From: Pseudomonas farsensis
GTDB taxonomy: Bacteria; Pseudomonadota; Gammaproteobacteria; Pseudomonadales; Pseudomonadaceae
Length of the DNA: 64,000 bases
Direction of reading: 5' to 3'
NCBI RefSeq assembly: GCF_014268805.2
Contig: NZ_JABWRF020000002.1
Location: forward strand, 1,184,001-1,248,000
In this document: piece by piece, positions 20,803 through 31,066 of the stretch
How the letters are laid out: each line of letters starts with the position of its first letter
Position numbering within the stretch: the first letter of the stretch is position 1
Notes under the pieces: model-generated
The model's database searches: none
What the model saw: the letters and a program-made list of their open reading frames with translations, nothing else
What the model was told of the DNA's origin: nothing
Position numbers and translations under genes: made by a program

Positions 20803-22242
20803 ATGAGCAAGATTCTCACCACCGCCAGCGGTGCACCCGTAGCCGACAACCAGAATTCCCGTTCCGCAGGCCCCCGTGGCCCGCTGTTGCTCGATGACTT
20901 CCACCTGATTGAGAAGCTCGCCCACTTCAACCGCGAGAACATTCCTGAGCGCCGGGTACACGCCAAGGGCTCGGGCGCCTACGGCACCTTTACCGTAACC
21001 CGGGACATCACGGGCTACAGCAGCGCTGCCTTGTTTGCCGCCGTCGGCAAGCAGACCGAAACCTTCCTGCGTTTCTCCACTGTAGGGGGTGAGCGTGGTT
21101 CGGCCGATACCGAGCGAGACCCGCGCGGCTTCGCCTTGAAGTTCTACACCGAGGAAGGCAACTGGGACATCGTGGGTAACAACACGCCGGTGTTCTTCAT
21201 CCGCGACCCGCTGAAGTTCCCTGACTTTATCCACACGCAAAAGCGCCACCCGCAGACCAACCTCAAGAACGCCCAGATGATGTGGGACTTCTGGTCGCAC
21301 TCGCCCGAGGCGTTGCACCAGGTCACCATCCTGTTCTCCGATCGGGGTATTCCGGACGGCTACCGCCACATGCACGGGTTCGGCAGCCACACCTATAGCC
21401 TGATCAACGCCCGTGGCGAGCGCACTTGGGTCAAGTGGCACTTCAAGACCCAACAAGGCATCAAGAACCTGACGCCTGCTGAAGCTGCGCGCCTGGCCGG
21501 CAGCGAGCCTGACTATGCCCAGCGCGACCTGTTCGAGGCCATTGAGCGGGGCGACTACCCCCGCTGGACGGTGTGCATCCAGGTGATGAGTGAGGCCGAA
21601 GCGGCTAACCGTCAGGAAAACCCGTTCGATGTGACCAAGACCTGGTCGCAGAAGGACTACCCGCTGATCGAAGTGGGCGTGCTGGAGCTCAACCGTAACC
21701 CGCTCAACTACTTCGCAGAAGTCGAGCAGGCCACCTTCGGGCCGAGCAACATGGTCCCGGGTGTAGGGCTGTCGCCGGACCGCATGCTGCAGGGCCGGGT
21801 ATTCGCCTACGCCGATGCCCACCGCTACCGCGTCGGCACCAACCACCAGCAGTTGCCGGTGAACGCCCCGCGCAGCCCGGTGCACAGCTACCAGCGTGAT
21901 GGCTCCATGGCCACTGGCAGCTACGGCAGCGCGCCGAACTATGAGCCGAATAGCTATGCCGATGCGCCCAAGCAGTCCCCGCGCCATGCCGAACCTGCGC
22001 TTGCCCTCAGTGGCGCCGCAGATCGCCACGACCACCGCGATGACAACGACTACTACAGCCACGCCGGTGCGCTGTTCCGCCTGATGAGCGATGAGCAAAA
22101 AGCGCTGTTGATCAGCAACATCGCCGGGACCATGGCCGGTGTCAGCGAAGACGTGGTGCAGCGCCAGTTGCAGTACTTCTTCAAGGCAGATCCGGCTTAC
22201 GGTGAAGGCATTGCCAAGGCCTTGGGCGTGAATCTCGCTTAA
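20803..22242 (+). CDS. katA: Monofunctional haem catalase
   Basis: The enzyme breaks hydrogen peroxide into water and oxygen. The 479-residue length puts it in the small-subunit catalases. Visible catalytic elements are the distal His53 (RRVHAKG), the distal Asn near 126 (VGNNTPVFF) and the haem-ligand Tyr336 in [10 protein letters not shown] with Arg332. There is no signal peptide, so it is cytoplasmic. The start follows AAGGAGAGCCC. Immediately downstream is a ferritin gene, an association also seen in P. aeruginosa, where ferritin iron supports KatA activity. Confidence 0.95.
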   Translation: MSKILTTASGAPVADNQNSRSAGPRGPLLLDDFHLIEKLAHFNRENIPERRVHAKGSGAYGTFTVTRDITGYSSAALFAAVGKQTETFLRFSTVGGERGSADTERDPRGFALKFYTEEGNWDIVGNNTPVFFIRDPLKFPDFIHTQKRHPQTNLKNAQMMWDFWSHSPEALHQVTILFSDRGIPDGYRHMHGFGSHTYSLINARGERTWVKWHFKTQQGIKNLTPAEAARLAGSEPDYAQRDLFEAIERGDYPRWTVCIQVMSEAEAANRQENPFDVTKTWSQKDYPLIEVGVLELNRNPLNYFAEVEQATFGPSNMVPGVGLSPDRMLQGRVFAYADAHRYRVGTNHQQLPVNAPRSPVHSYQRDGSMATGSYGSAPNYEPNSYADAPKQSPRHAEPALALSGAADRHDHRDDNDYYSHAGALFRLMSDEQKALLISNIAGTMAGVSEDVVQRQLQYFFKADPAYGEGIAKALGVNLA

Positions 22243-22260
22243 GTCGAAGTGATAACAAGA

Positions 22261-22284
22261 ACCGCCCTCGTTTGGGCGGTTTTT
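22261..22284 (+). terminator. Intrinsic terminator after katA
   Basis: ACCGCCC (22261-22267) and GGGCGGT (22274-22280) around TCGTTT, then TTTT. It separates katA from the ferritin gene. Confidence 0.85.
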
Positions 22285-22405
22285 CAATGAATATCACTAC
22301 TGTTTAGCCGATCTTTTACCTGTAATTGCGCATTTTCCCGTGACCGCGAGCAAAAGCTGGTTCACACTATGCGGCATTGAAGCATTCACAGGGAGAATCA
22401 GGGCG

Positions 22406-22870
22406 ATGCAAGGTCACCCGGACGTAATCAATTACCTCGTCACGTTGCTGAAGGGCGAACTGGCAGCACGCGATCAGTATTTCATTCACTCGCGGATGTA
22501 CGAAGACTGGGGCCTGACCAAGCTCTACGAGCGTATCAACCACGAAATGGAAGAAGAGACGCAGCACGCCGATGCTCTGATGCGCCGTATCCTGATGCTC
22601 GAAGGCACCCCAGACATGCGCGCCGACGACCTCGAAGTGGGCAGTACCGTCCCTGAGATGATCGCTGCCGATCTGAAGCTTGAGTACAAAGTCCGCGCCG
22701 CGCTGTGCAAGGGCATCGAACTGTGCGAGCTGCACAAGGATTACATCAGCCGCGACATTCTGCGCGCGCAGTTGGCCGACACCGAAGAAGACCACACCTA
22801 CTGGCTGGAGAAGCAGCAAGGTCTGATCAAGATCATCGGGCTGGAAAACTACCTGCAATCGCAGATGTAA
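22406..22870 (+). CDS. ftnA: Bacterial ferritin (FtnA/BfrA type, lacks haem-ligand Met)
   Basis: A four-helix iron-storage protein of 154 residues that would assemble into a 24-mer and oxidise and store iron. Start ATG 22406 ([19 protein letters not shown]) follows CAGGGAGAATCAGGGCG and matches the family; in-frame codons upstream are not conserved. Ferroxidase residues Glu18, Glu51 and His54 are present. The residue equivalent to Met52, the haem ligand of true bacterioferritins, is Thr52. The P. aeruginosa gene next to katA (once called bfrA, now ftnA) likewise encodes a haem-free ferritin. Automatic annotation as bacterioferritin would therefore mislead. Confidence 0.9.
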   Translation: MQGHPDVINYLVTLLKGELAARDQYFIHSRMYEDWGLTKLYERINHEMEEETQHADALMRRILMLEGTPDMRADDLEVGSTVPEMIAADLKLEYKVRAALCKGIELCELHKDYISRDILRAQLADTEEDHTYWLEKQQGLIKIIGLENYLQSQM

Positions 22871-22886
22871 GTTATCCACAGCCACT

Positions 22887-22922
22887 AAAAAGCCCCTGCC
22901 ACGTAAGTGACAGGGGCTTTTT
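22887..22922. terminator. Bidirectional terminator between ftnA and uvrA
   Basis: AAAAAGCCCCTG (22887-22898) and CAGGGGCTTTTT (22911-22922) are exact inverse complements, with an inner CAC/GTG pairing. It has a T-tract on both strands and serves the converging ftnA and uvrA transcripts. Confidence 0.9.
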
Positions 22923-22936
22923 CATGGGCGCTCGGA

Positions 22937-25771
<2,835 letters not shown>

Positions 25772-25864
25772 TGCGGCCTCGCTTGGCGGGCATAAACGAA
25801 GAAGTATACGGCGCGTGGCCAGTACGCGGCAAAGCGTCGCGCAGATGCCGTTATGGGCTCGGAC

Positions 25865-25873
25865 TGATAGAAT
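25865..25873 (+). promoter_or_regulatory. Possible extended -10 promoter for the MFS gene
   Basis: TGATAGAAT (25865-25873) is a TGn-extended -10 box about 28 bp before the start codon. No good -35 hexamer is in place, so this is tentative. Confidence 0.3.
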
Positions 25874-25900
25874 CGCCGCCGGTTCACACGAGGTTCATCC

Positions 25901-27295
25901 ATGCACGACCCCCACAACGATCGCATGAGCAGCAGCGAAACCCGCGCCGCTGGTGGCCTGGCCCTGGTCTTTGCCTTTCGTATGCTGGGCATGTTCATGG
26001 TGCTGCCGGTGCTCGCCACCTACGGCATGGACCTGGCCGGCGCCACGCCTGCGCTGATCGGCCTGGCCATTGGTGCCTACGGCCTCACCCAGGCGGTGCT
26101 GCAAATCCCGTTCGGCATGATTTCCGACCGCATCGGCCGGCGCCCGGTAATCTACCTGGGCCTGGTGATCTTCGCCCTGGGCAGCGTGCTGGCGGCCCAG
26201 GCCGATTCAATCTGGGGCGTGATTGCCGGGCGCATCCTGCAAGGCGCCGGGGCGATTTCGGCCGCGGTCATGGCACTGCTCTCGGACCTCACCCGCGAAC
26301 AGCACCGCACCAAGGCCATGGCCATGATCGGCATGAGCATCGGCCTGTCGTTCGCAGTGGCAATGGTCGTCGGCCCTCTGTTGACCAGTGCCTTTGGCTT
26401 GTCAGGATTGTTCCTCGCAACGGCAGGGCTTGCCGTGGTCGGCATCGCCTTGATTGCCTTCGTGGTGCCCAGCGCCCATAGCCAGTTGCAGCACCGCGAG
26501 TCGGGCGTTGCCCGCCAGGCGCTCGGCCCAACCCTGCGCCACCCGGACCTTCTGCGCCTGGACGTGAGTATTTTTGTGCTTCACGCCATTCTCATGGCCA
26601 GCTTCATTGCACTGCCCCTGGCGTTCGTCGAGCGCGGCGGGCTGCCCAAAGAGCAGCACTGGTGGGTGTACCTGACCGCGCTGCTGATTTCATTTTTTGC
26701 AATGATCCCCTTCATCATCTATGGCGAAAAAAAGCGCAAGATGAAACGCGTCCTGCTTGGCGCGGTCAGTGTGCTGCTGCTGGTGGAGGTGTTTTTCTGG
26801 CAGTGGGCTGACAACTTGCACGGACTGGTCATCGGCACCGTGGTATTCTTCACGGCCTTCAATCTGCTGGAGGCATCCTTGCCTTCACTGGTCAGCAAGG
26901 TGTCGCCGGCCGGTGGCAAAGGGACTGCGATGGGTGTTTACTCAACGAGCCAGTTCCTCGGCGCCGCGCTGGGAGGAATCATCGGTGGCTGGTTGTTCCA
27001 GCACGGTGGCCTGAGCATGGTTTTTCTGGGTTGCGCGGGCCTGTGTGCCCTGTGGCTGATCACTGCATTGAGCATGAACGAGCCGCCCTATGTCACCAGC
27101 CTGCGCATGCCGCTAACGCCCGAGGCGCTGCGGGAAGCCGGGCTGACCGAGCGCCTGATGGCCGTGCCGGGTGTAACCGACGCCGTGGTGGTGGCAGAAG
27201 AAGCCGCCATCTATATCAAACTGGATACGAAAATTTTGGACCGTGCGACCCTCGAGCGTCTGGTAAACCCAGCCTCAGCGGCGTGCGAAGCCTAG
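25901..27295 (+). CDS. YajR-like MFS transporter
   Basis: A major-facilitator exporter of 464 residues with twelve predicted membrane segments, the conserved loop motif [12 protein letters not shown] after TM2, and a C-terminal soluble part (about 400-455, from [22 protein letters not shown]) that resembles the ferredoxin-like YAM domain of YajR. The substrate is unknown. The start ATG 25901 follows CGAGG; an alternative Met is eight codons downstream. It is divergent from uvrA and 9 bp before ssb, so it is probably cotranscribed with ssb. The uvrA/MFS/ssb arrangement is usual in pseudomonads. Confidence 0.85.
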   Translation: MHDPHNDRMSSSETRAAGGLALVFAFRMLGMFMVLPVLATYGMDLAGATPALIGLAIGAYGLTQAVLQIPFGMISDRIGRRPVIYLGLVIFALGSVLAAQADSIWGVIAGRILQGAGAISAAVMALLSDLTREQHRTKAMAMIGMSIGLSFAVAMVVGPLLTSAFGLSGLFLATAGLAVVGIALIAFVVPSAHSQLQHRESGVARQALGPTLRHPDLLRLDVSIFVLHAILMASFIALPLAFVERGGLPKEQHWWVYLTALLISFFAMIPFIIYGEKKRKMKRVLLGAVSVLLLVEVFFWQWADNLHGLVIGTVVFFTAFNLLEASLPSLVSKVSPAGGKGTAMGVYSTSQFLGAALGGIIGGWLFQHGGLSMVFLGCAGLCALWLITALSMNEPPYVTSLRMPLTPEALREAGLTERLMAVPGVTDAVVVAEEAAIYIKLDTKILDRATLERLVNPASAACEA

Positions 27296-27304
27296 GAGAA
27301 CGTT

Positions 27305-27862
27305 ATGGCCCGTGGGGTTAACAAAGTCATTCTGGTCGGTACCTGTGGTCAGGATCCCGAAGTCCGCTACCTGCCCAACGGTAACGCCGTGACCAACCTG
27401 AGCCTGGCCACCAGCGAGCAGTGGACCGACAAGCAGTCTGGCCAGAAGGTCGAGCGCACCGAGTGGCACCGTGTTTCGCTGTTCGGCAAGGTTGCCGAAA
27501 TTGCTGGCGAGTACCTGCGTAAAGGTTCGCAGTGCTACATCGAAGGCAAGCTGCAGACCCGCGAGTGGGAAAAAGACGGCATCAAGCGCTACACCACCGA
27601 GATCATCGTCGACATCAACGGCACCATGCAGCTGCTTGGCGGCCGTCCGCAGGGCCAGCAAGGCGGCGGCGACCAGTACAACCAGGGTGGTGGCAACAAC
27701 TACAACCAGGGTGGCCAGCAGCAACAGCAGCAGTACAACCAGGCTCCGCCACGCCAGCAGGCCCAGCGCCCGCAACAGGCCCAGCAGCGCCCAGCGCCGC
27801 AACAGCCGGCTCCGCAGCCGGCTGCTGACTTCGACAGCTTCGATGACGATATTCCGTTCTAG
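27305..27862 (+). CDS. ssb: Single-stranded DNA-binding protein
   Basis: SSB coats single-stranded DNA in replication, repair and recombination and recruits partners through its acidic tail. The 185-residue product has the OB fold (1-110), a linker very rich in Gln, Gly, Asn and Pro (about 115-170) and the conserved acidic tip DDDIPF. Start ATG follows TAGGAGAACGTT. The linker DNA is a run of CAG-like codons and so prone to length change. Confidence 0.97.
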   Translation: MARGVNKVILVGTCGQDPEVRYLPNGNAVTNLSLATSEQWTDKQSGQKVERTEWHRVSLFGKVAEIAGEYLRKGSQCYIEGKLQTREWEKDGIKRYTTEIIVDINGTMQLLGGRPQGQQGGGDQYNQGGGNNYNQGGQQQQQQYNQAPPRQQAQRPQQAQQRPAPQQPAPQPAADFDSFDDDIPF

Positions 27863-27872
27863 AGAGCACCTT

Positions 27873-27923
27873 AGAGAAATTGTAAGATTTCTCTTAAAGA
27901 GCCCCGCGTTAGCGGGGCTTTTT
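27873..27923 (+). terminator. Two tandem hairpins after ssb, the second a terminator
   Basis: AGAGAAAT (27873-27880) pairs with ATTTCTCT (27887-27894). It is followed by GCCCCGC (27901-27907) with GCGGGGC (27912-27918) and a T-tract. The second is a standard intrinsic terminator; the first may protect the 3' end. Confidence 0.85.
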
Positions 27924-27954
27924 CATTTTTAACGATGTAAAAAGCCAATTGCTA

Positions 27955-28898
27955 GGTTCTGTACGAGATACCGAGAAACCGAAGCAGCACCGGCCCAAGG
28001 CTGATTTTTTGTAGAGTTCTCAATCATCTACGGAAAGGAATTCTGTGATAGCAAAGCGTTATGAACTCTCGGATGAAGCCTGGACGATGGTCGCGGACCT
28101 GTTCACTGAAGGCCACCGCAAAGGCCGACCACGGTTTAATGATCGTTTGATGCTGGATGGTGTGCTGTGGGTGCTTTGCTCCGGCGCTACTTCGCGTGAC
28201 ATGCCTGAGCGTTTCGGTCCTTGGTCAACGGTCTACCAGCGATTTCGTGACTGGCGGAACCGAGGCACTTTTGACCACATGCTCAAGCGGCTGCACATCA
28301 GACTGAACAAGCATGGCCTGATTGACCTGCAGACCTGGATGATTGACTCGACGGCAGTACGCGCAACCCGAGCCTCTGCAGGCGCCGGGAAAAAGGGGGG
28401 CCTGATGAACCCGTTGAGCATGCGATAGGCCGTAGCCGAGGCGGACTGACAACCAAGATCCATATGCTTTGCGACTCCAACGGCGTGCCGTTGCGCTGCC
28501 TACTCTCTGGCGGTCAAGCCAGTGACATCAGCTATGCGCAGCCGCTACTGGACGAAGTGAGCATCCCGACGAGCCAACGCGGCCGGCCTCGTAAACGCTG
28601 CTGGTGCCTGTTAGCCGATAAGGGCTACGACGCCGATGCGCTGCGGCGTTACTGGGACCGATACCGCATGCAGCCAGTTATTCCTTTGCGCTCGATGAAG
28701 CGCACATTCAAGCTTGGGCTACCCCTCTGTTCGATCGCCAGGTACCGTCAACGCAATGAGGTCGAGCGCATGTTCAGCTGGCTGAAGGAGAACCGAAGGA
28801 TCGTGACTCGCCTCGACAAGCTGGCGAAAAGTTATGCGGCGATGGTCTCGCTGGCCTGCGCTATGCGGTGTTTGCGACATCTCTTTTCAGGCAGAGCC
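27955..28898 (+). mobile_element. IS5-family insertion sequence, IS870/IS427-like
   Basis: A 944-bp element with one transposase in two overlapping frames. The ends begin GGTTCTG (left) and GGCTCTG (right, reverse complement), imperfect inverted repeats. It is flanked by a TA duplication (27953-27954 and 28899-28900); each junction reads CTAG, so the target was CTAG with TA duplicated, as known for IS870-type elements. It sits between the ssb terminator and REP debris, so no gene was broken. I see no second copy in the window. Confidence 0.85.
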
Positions 28899-28901
28899 TA
28901 G
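28045..28901 (+). CDS. IS5-family DDE transposase made by -1 frameshift
   Basis: The first frame (28045-28428, 127 residues) contains the first catalytic Asp in WMIDSTAV. The second frame (open through to 28901) contains the second Asp in LADKGYD and the complete Y-2-R-3-E-6-K signature in YRQRNEVERMFSWLK. Joining them by a -1 shift at 28392-28398 gives about 285 residues with GGPDEPVEHA continuing into GRSRGGLTTK, the expected sequence for the family. The TAG stop is at 28899-28901; TA comes from the target duplication and G from flanking DNA. The enzyme looks intact. Confidence 0.85.
28392..28398 (+). other. Slippery heptamer for -1 transposase frameshifting
   Basis: A AAG GGG in the upstream reading frame fits the X XXY YYZ pattern. 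After slipping, both codons keep good pairing (AAA and GGG). It lies in the only place where the two transposase frames must be joined, about 30 bp before the stop of the first. Confidence 0.6.
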
Positions 28902-28976
28902 TGCGTGGGAGAATCTATGGTTTGTACAAGTCTGTTCTCGCCAGACATATCTCCTTGTGGCGAGCGAGCTTGCCAT

Positions 28977-29003
28977 GCGTTGGGCTGCTGCGCAGCCCAA
29001 CGC
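28977..29003. repeat. REP-type palindrome in a gene-free 386-bp stretch
   Basis: GCGTTGGGCTGC (28977-28988) and GCAGCCCAACGC (28992-29003) are perfect inverse complements with a TGC loop, flanked by GAGCTTGCC and GACGAGCCCGCTC fragments typical of pseudomonad REP sequences. A second REP-like unit, GTGGGGCAAGCCTGCTCCCACA, is at 29076-29097. The interval from the IS (28902) to the EamA gene (29287) contains no gene that I can support. Confidence 0.7.
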
Positions 29004-29287
29004 GGGACGAGCCCGCTCACTACAACCGTCTTCCTCCAGGGTTAAGCCGTAGCTGCCGATATCCAGATGCCCATCGTGGGGCAAGCCTGCTCCCACATTG
29101 AAGATATTTGCACGGCCGCGAGTCTGCAGAGTTTAGTTACCGCACTGAGCATTAAACTGCCTACATATACCGGCTATTTCCTATTGGTGCGTAGGACCGA
29201 TCCGAAATGAACTTGCCTTCCGCAATGTCCGCCCAATGCCCTCTATCCTCACCAACCTTAAACCGACGGGAAGTGGAGTGAGGGACG

Positions 29288-30157
29288 GTGGACATATTTA
29301 TGGGACTGCTCGCTGCTGTGTGCTGGGGAGCAACCGATTTTCTGGTCGGAATGAACGCCAAGGCGGTGGGAGTTCGACAAGCAGTCGTGTTCGGCCAGAT
29401 TGTAGGTCTGCTGCTAATGATTTCGATCATTGGCCTTTCCGATGAGCAGCTTGACAAGCTGGTGGCAGCAGAATTTGACACCTATTTACTCTCAGGCCTG
29501 TCTGCACTTTTGATGCTGGGGGGCGCTCTATCGCTTTCGAAAGCGTTCGCCATCGGCACCACGGCAGTAGTAGCGCCACTAGTAAGTTCGTACAGTATTG
29601 TGACAACGGTGTTGGCTTGGCTGGGCGGAGACATGCTCTCGACTTGGCAGGTTGCCGGGCTGCTGATCTGTTTCGTTGGGGTGATGCTGGCGAGTAGAGC
29701 TCACAGACGCAGCGTCGGCCCAGATAAAATGAACAACAGCATGTCTGTTGGCTTTGCGCTTTTAGCCGCACTGCTGTATGGGGTCACATTCTGGATTCAG
29801 GGAAAATATATTCTGCCGACAATAGGACCGGTAAATATGTTAGCCGTGGCGTACGCGATCGGGCTGTTGTTCCTCATGCGCGAAGCATCAAGGCTACTTC
29901 GCAGTTGGGCAGTAATCAGGTTGAAAACATTTGCCAGTTTGTGTGGTGCCAGTTTGTTCAACCTTGGAGGCTCGAGCGCTTTTTCGTTGGGCGTACTCGG
30001 CGGTTCCATATCGGTGGTGACGGTGATCAGTACCCTGTCCGGGGCGGTGGCAGCAGCACTTGGTTATCTTTTCCTTCATGAGCGTCTCTCGTTGACGCAG
30101 TTGTGTGGGGTAATGATGGTGTTGATGGGGGCTGTACTTTTGCATGTTTACGGATAG
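29288..30157 (+). CDS. EamA-family (DMT superfamily) permease
   Basis: A 289-residue inner-membrane protein with about ten predicted membrane segments in two EamA halves (roughly 1-125 and 145-289), as in drug/metabolite exporters. The substrate is unknown. It starts with GTG 29288 behind GGAGTGAGGGAC; an in-frame ATG four codons downstream (29300) is an alternative. Base composition is visibly lower in G+C than the flanking uvrA and fdn genes and it lies beside an IS, which suggests recent gain. It appears monocistronic. Confidence 0.8.
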   Translation: MDIFMGLLAAVCWGATDFLVGMNAKAVGVRQAVVFGQIVGLLLMISIIGLSDEQLDKLVAAEFDTYLLSGLSALLMLGGALSLSKAFAIGTTAVVAPLVSSYSIVTTVLAWLGGDMLSTWQVAGLLICFVGVMLASRAHRRSVGPDKMNNSMSVGFALLAALLYGVTFWIQGKYILPTIGPVNMLAVAYAIGLLFLMREASRLLRSWAVIRLKTFASLCGASLFNLGGSSAFSLGVLGGSISVVTVISTLSGAVAAALGYLFLHERLSLTQLCGVMMVLMGAVLLHVYG

Positions 30158-30398
30158 AGCAATGCTAGGCCGCAGGGCGCTTCCCTTGGGGGCAGCTCCC
30201 TCAGTTCAGTCACCTCGAGTCGCCGCCGCAGGGAGGTTTTGGCTCGCATGAGCAGGTTCCGTGGAACCGTATGAATTCACTTCTTCGAATGGAGGGACAA
30301 TTGGCGATTTGATCGCAGACTTTTTCCGAATGTGTCTCGATCACATAGCTTTCTCTCGCCGCAGTTAGTTACCATCCGTTTTTTTCAAGGAGCGGGCG

Positions 30399-30881
30399 AT
30401 GCAAGGCAGCACTGAAGGTATCAGCACTAACGAAATCCAACTGACGTCCATGGCCGAAGATTACCAAATGCTTGGTTTCTCGGCGCTTTATGCCGAGCAC
30501 CTGCAGACCAGTATCGAAGGGGCCATCTACTTCCGCATACTTTCGTTCGTAGGGCTTGCGATCACGGTCGTGGGCATATTGACCATCATGTTCGGCCCGT
30601 CGACGATCACCTACAGCATTCTTACCGGCCCCACCTTCACCCAGTTCGTGCAAATGTACCCAGGCCCGATTGCTACGGTAGGTGGCTTCGTCTATGTGAT
30701 TGGCAACGCGTTGTATGCGAAAAGGTCGCTGCCCCCTGAGGTACTTGTGCGGTCGCTGTTCAGGTTTGTCGGGCTTGACGGTGAAGATGTGACAGAAAGT
30801 GTGAACATTCACTATCTGGGTGGTGATGACTTCAATTTTTCACTTACCCCCGTTGCCCCGCCTGCGCCTGGCTCGCACTGA
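30399..30881 (+). CDS. Unrecognised two-TM membrane protein
   Basis: A 160-residue protein I cannot assign. Residues 1-40 look helical and polar (SMAEDYQMLGFSALYAEHL), TM1 spans about 44-66 (ILSFVGLAITVVGILTIMFG), a loop of 20 residues follows, and TM2 spans about 88-107 (PIATVGGFVYVIGNALY). The C-terminal 50 residues are soluble and end in a Pro-rich tail. Start ATG 30399 follows CAAGGAGCGGGCG, a strong ribosome-binding site, so it is likely expressed. The layout (helical segment, two TMs) resembles small effector-associated membrane proteins, but that is only an analogy. The 241-bp gap before it holds no gene, only a GGTTCC/GGAACC palindrome at 30255-30268. Confidence 0.7.
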   Translation: MQGSTEGISTNEIQLTSMAEDYQMLGFSALYAEHLQTSIEGAIYFRILSFVGLAITVVGILTIMFGPSTITYSILTGPTFTQFVQMYPGPIATVGGFVYVIGNALYAKRSLPPEVLVRSLFRFVGLDGEDVTESVNIHYLGGDDFNFSLTPVAPPAPGSH

Positions 30882-30979
30882 TTTCGCTGCTTCAAACCAG
30901 GCGGGCCGTTCGCAAGCAGCCCGTCGCACCTGGGTTTTGACCCACGTCATCGCATTCGTCTGATTCTTGGCTACTCTTA

Positions 30980-31009
30980 ACGGTTGGCGGTCTGCGTATC
31001 GCCAACCGT
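30980..31009. promoter_or_regulatory. Perfect 30-bp dyad upstream of fdnG
   Basis: ACGGTTGGCG (30980-30989) and CGCCAACCGT (31000-31009) are exact inverse complements 10 bp apart. The dyad ends 57 bp before the fdnG start. It has no T-tract, so an operator or a leader hairpin is more likely than a terminator. A -35-like TTGACC is at 30937-30942 but lacks a clear -10. Confidence 0.5.
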
Positions 31010-31066
31010 GAAGTCACAGAGGCGCCGGCAAGGTCCCGTGCGTCCAAACCTGATCAGGAGTGCACG

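Noticed and set aside
25772..25900. LexA (SOS) box upstream of uvrA
   Set aside because: No CTGT-N8-ACAG-like palindrome is present; GTATAC near 25804 is too short.
27640..27840. CAG/GGC-rich tract in ssb as a repeat array or CRISPR
   Set aside because: It codes for the normal Gln/Gly-rich linker of SSB and has no regular spacing.
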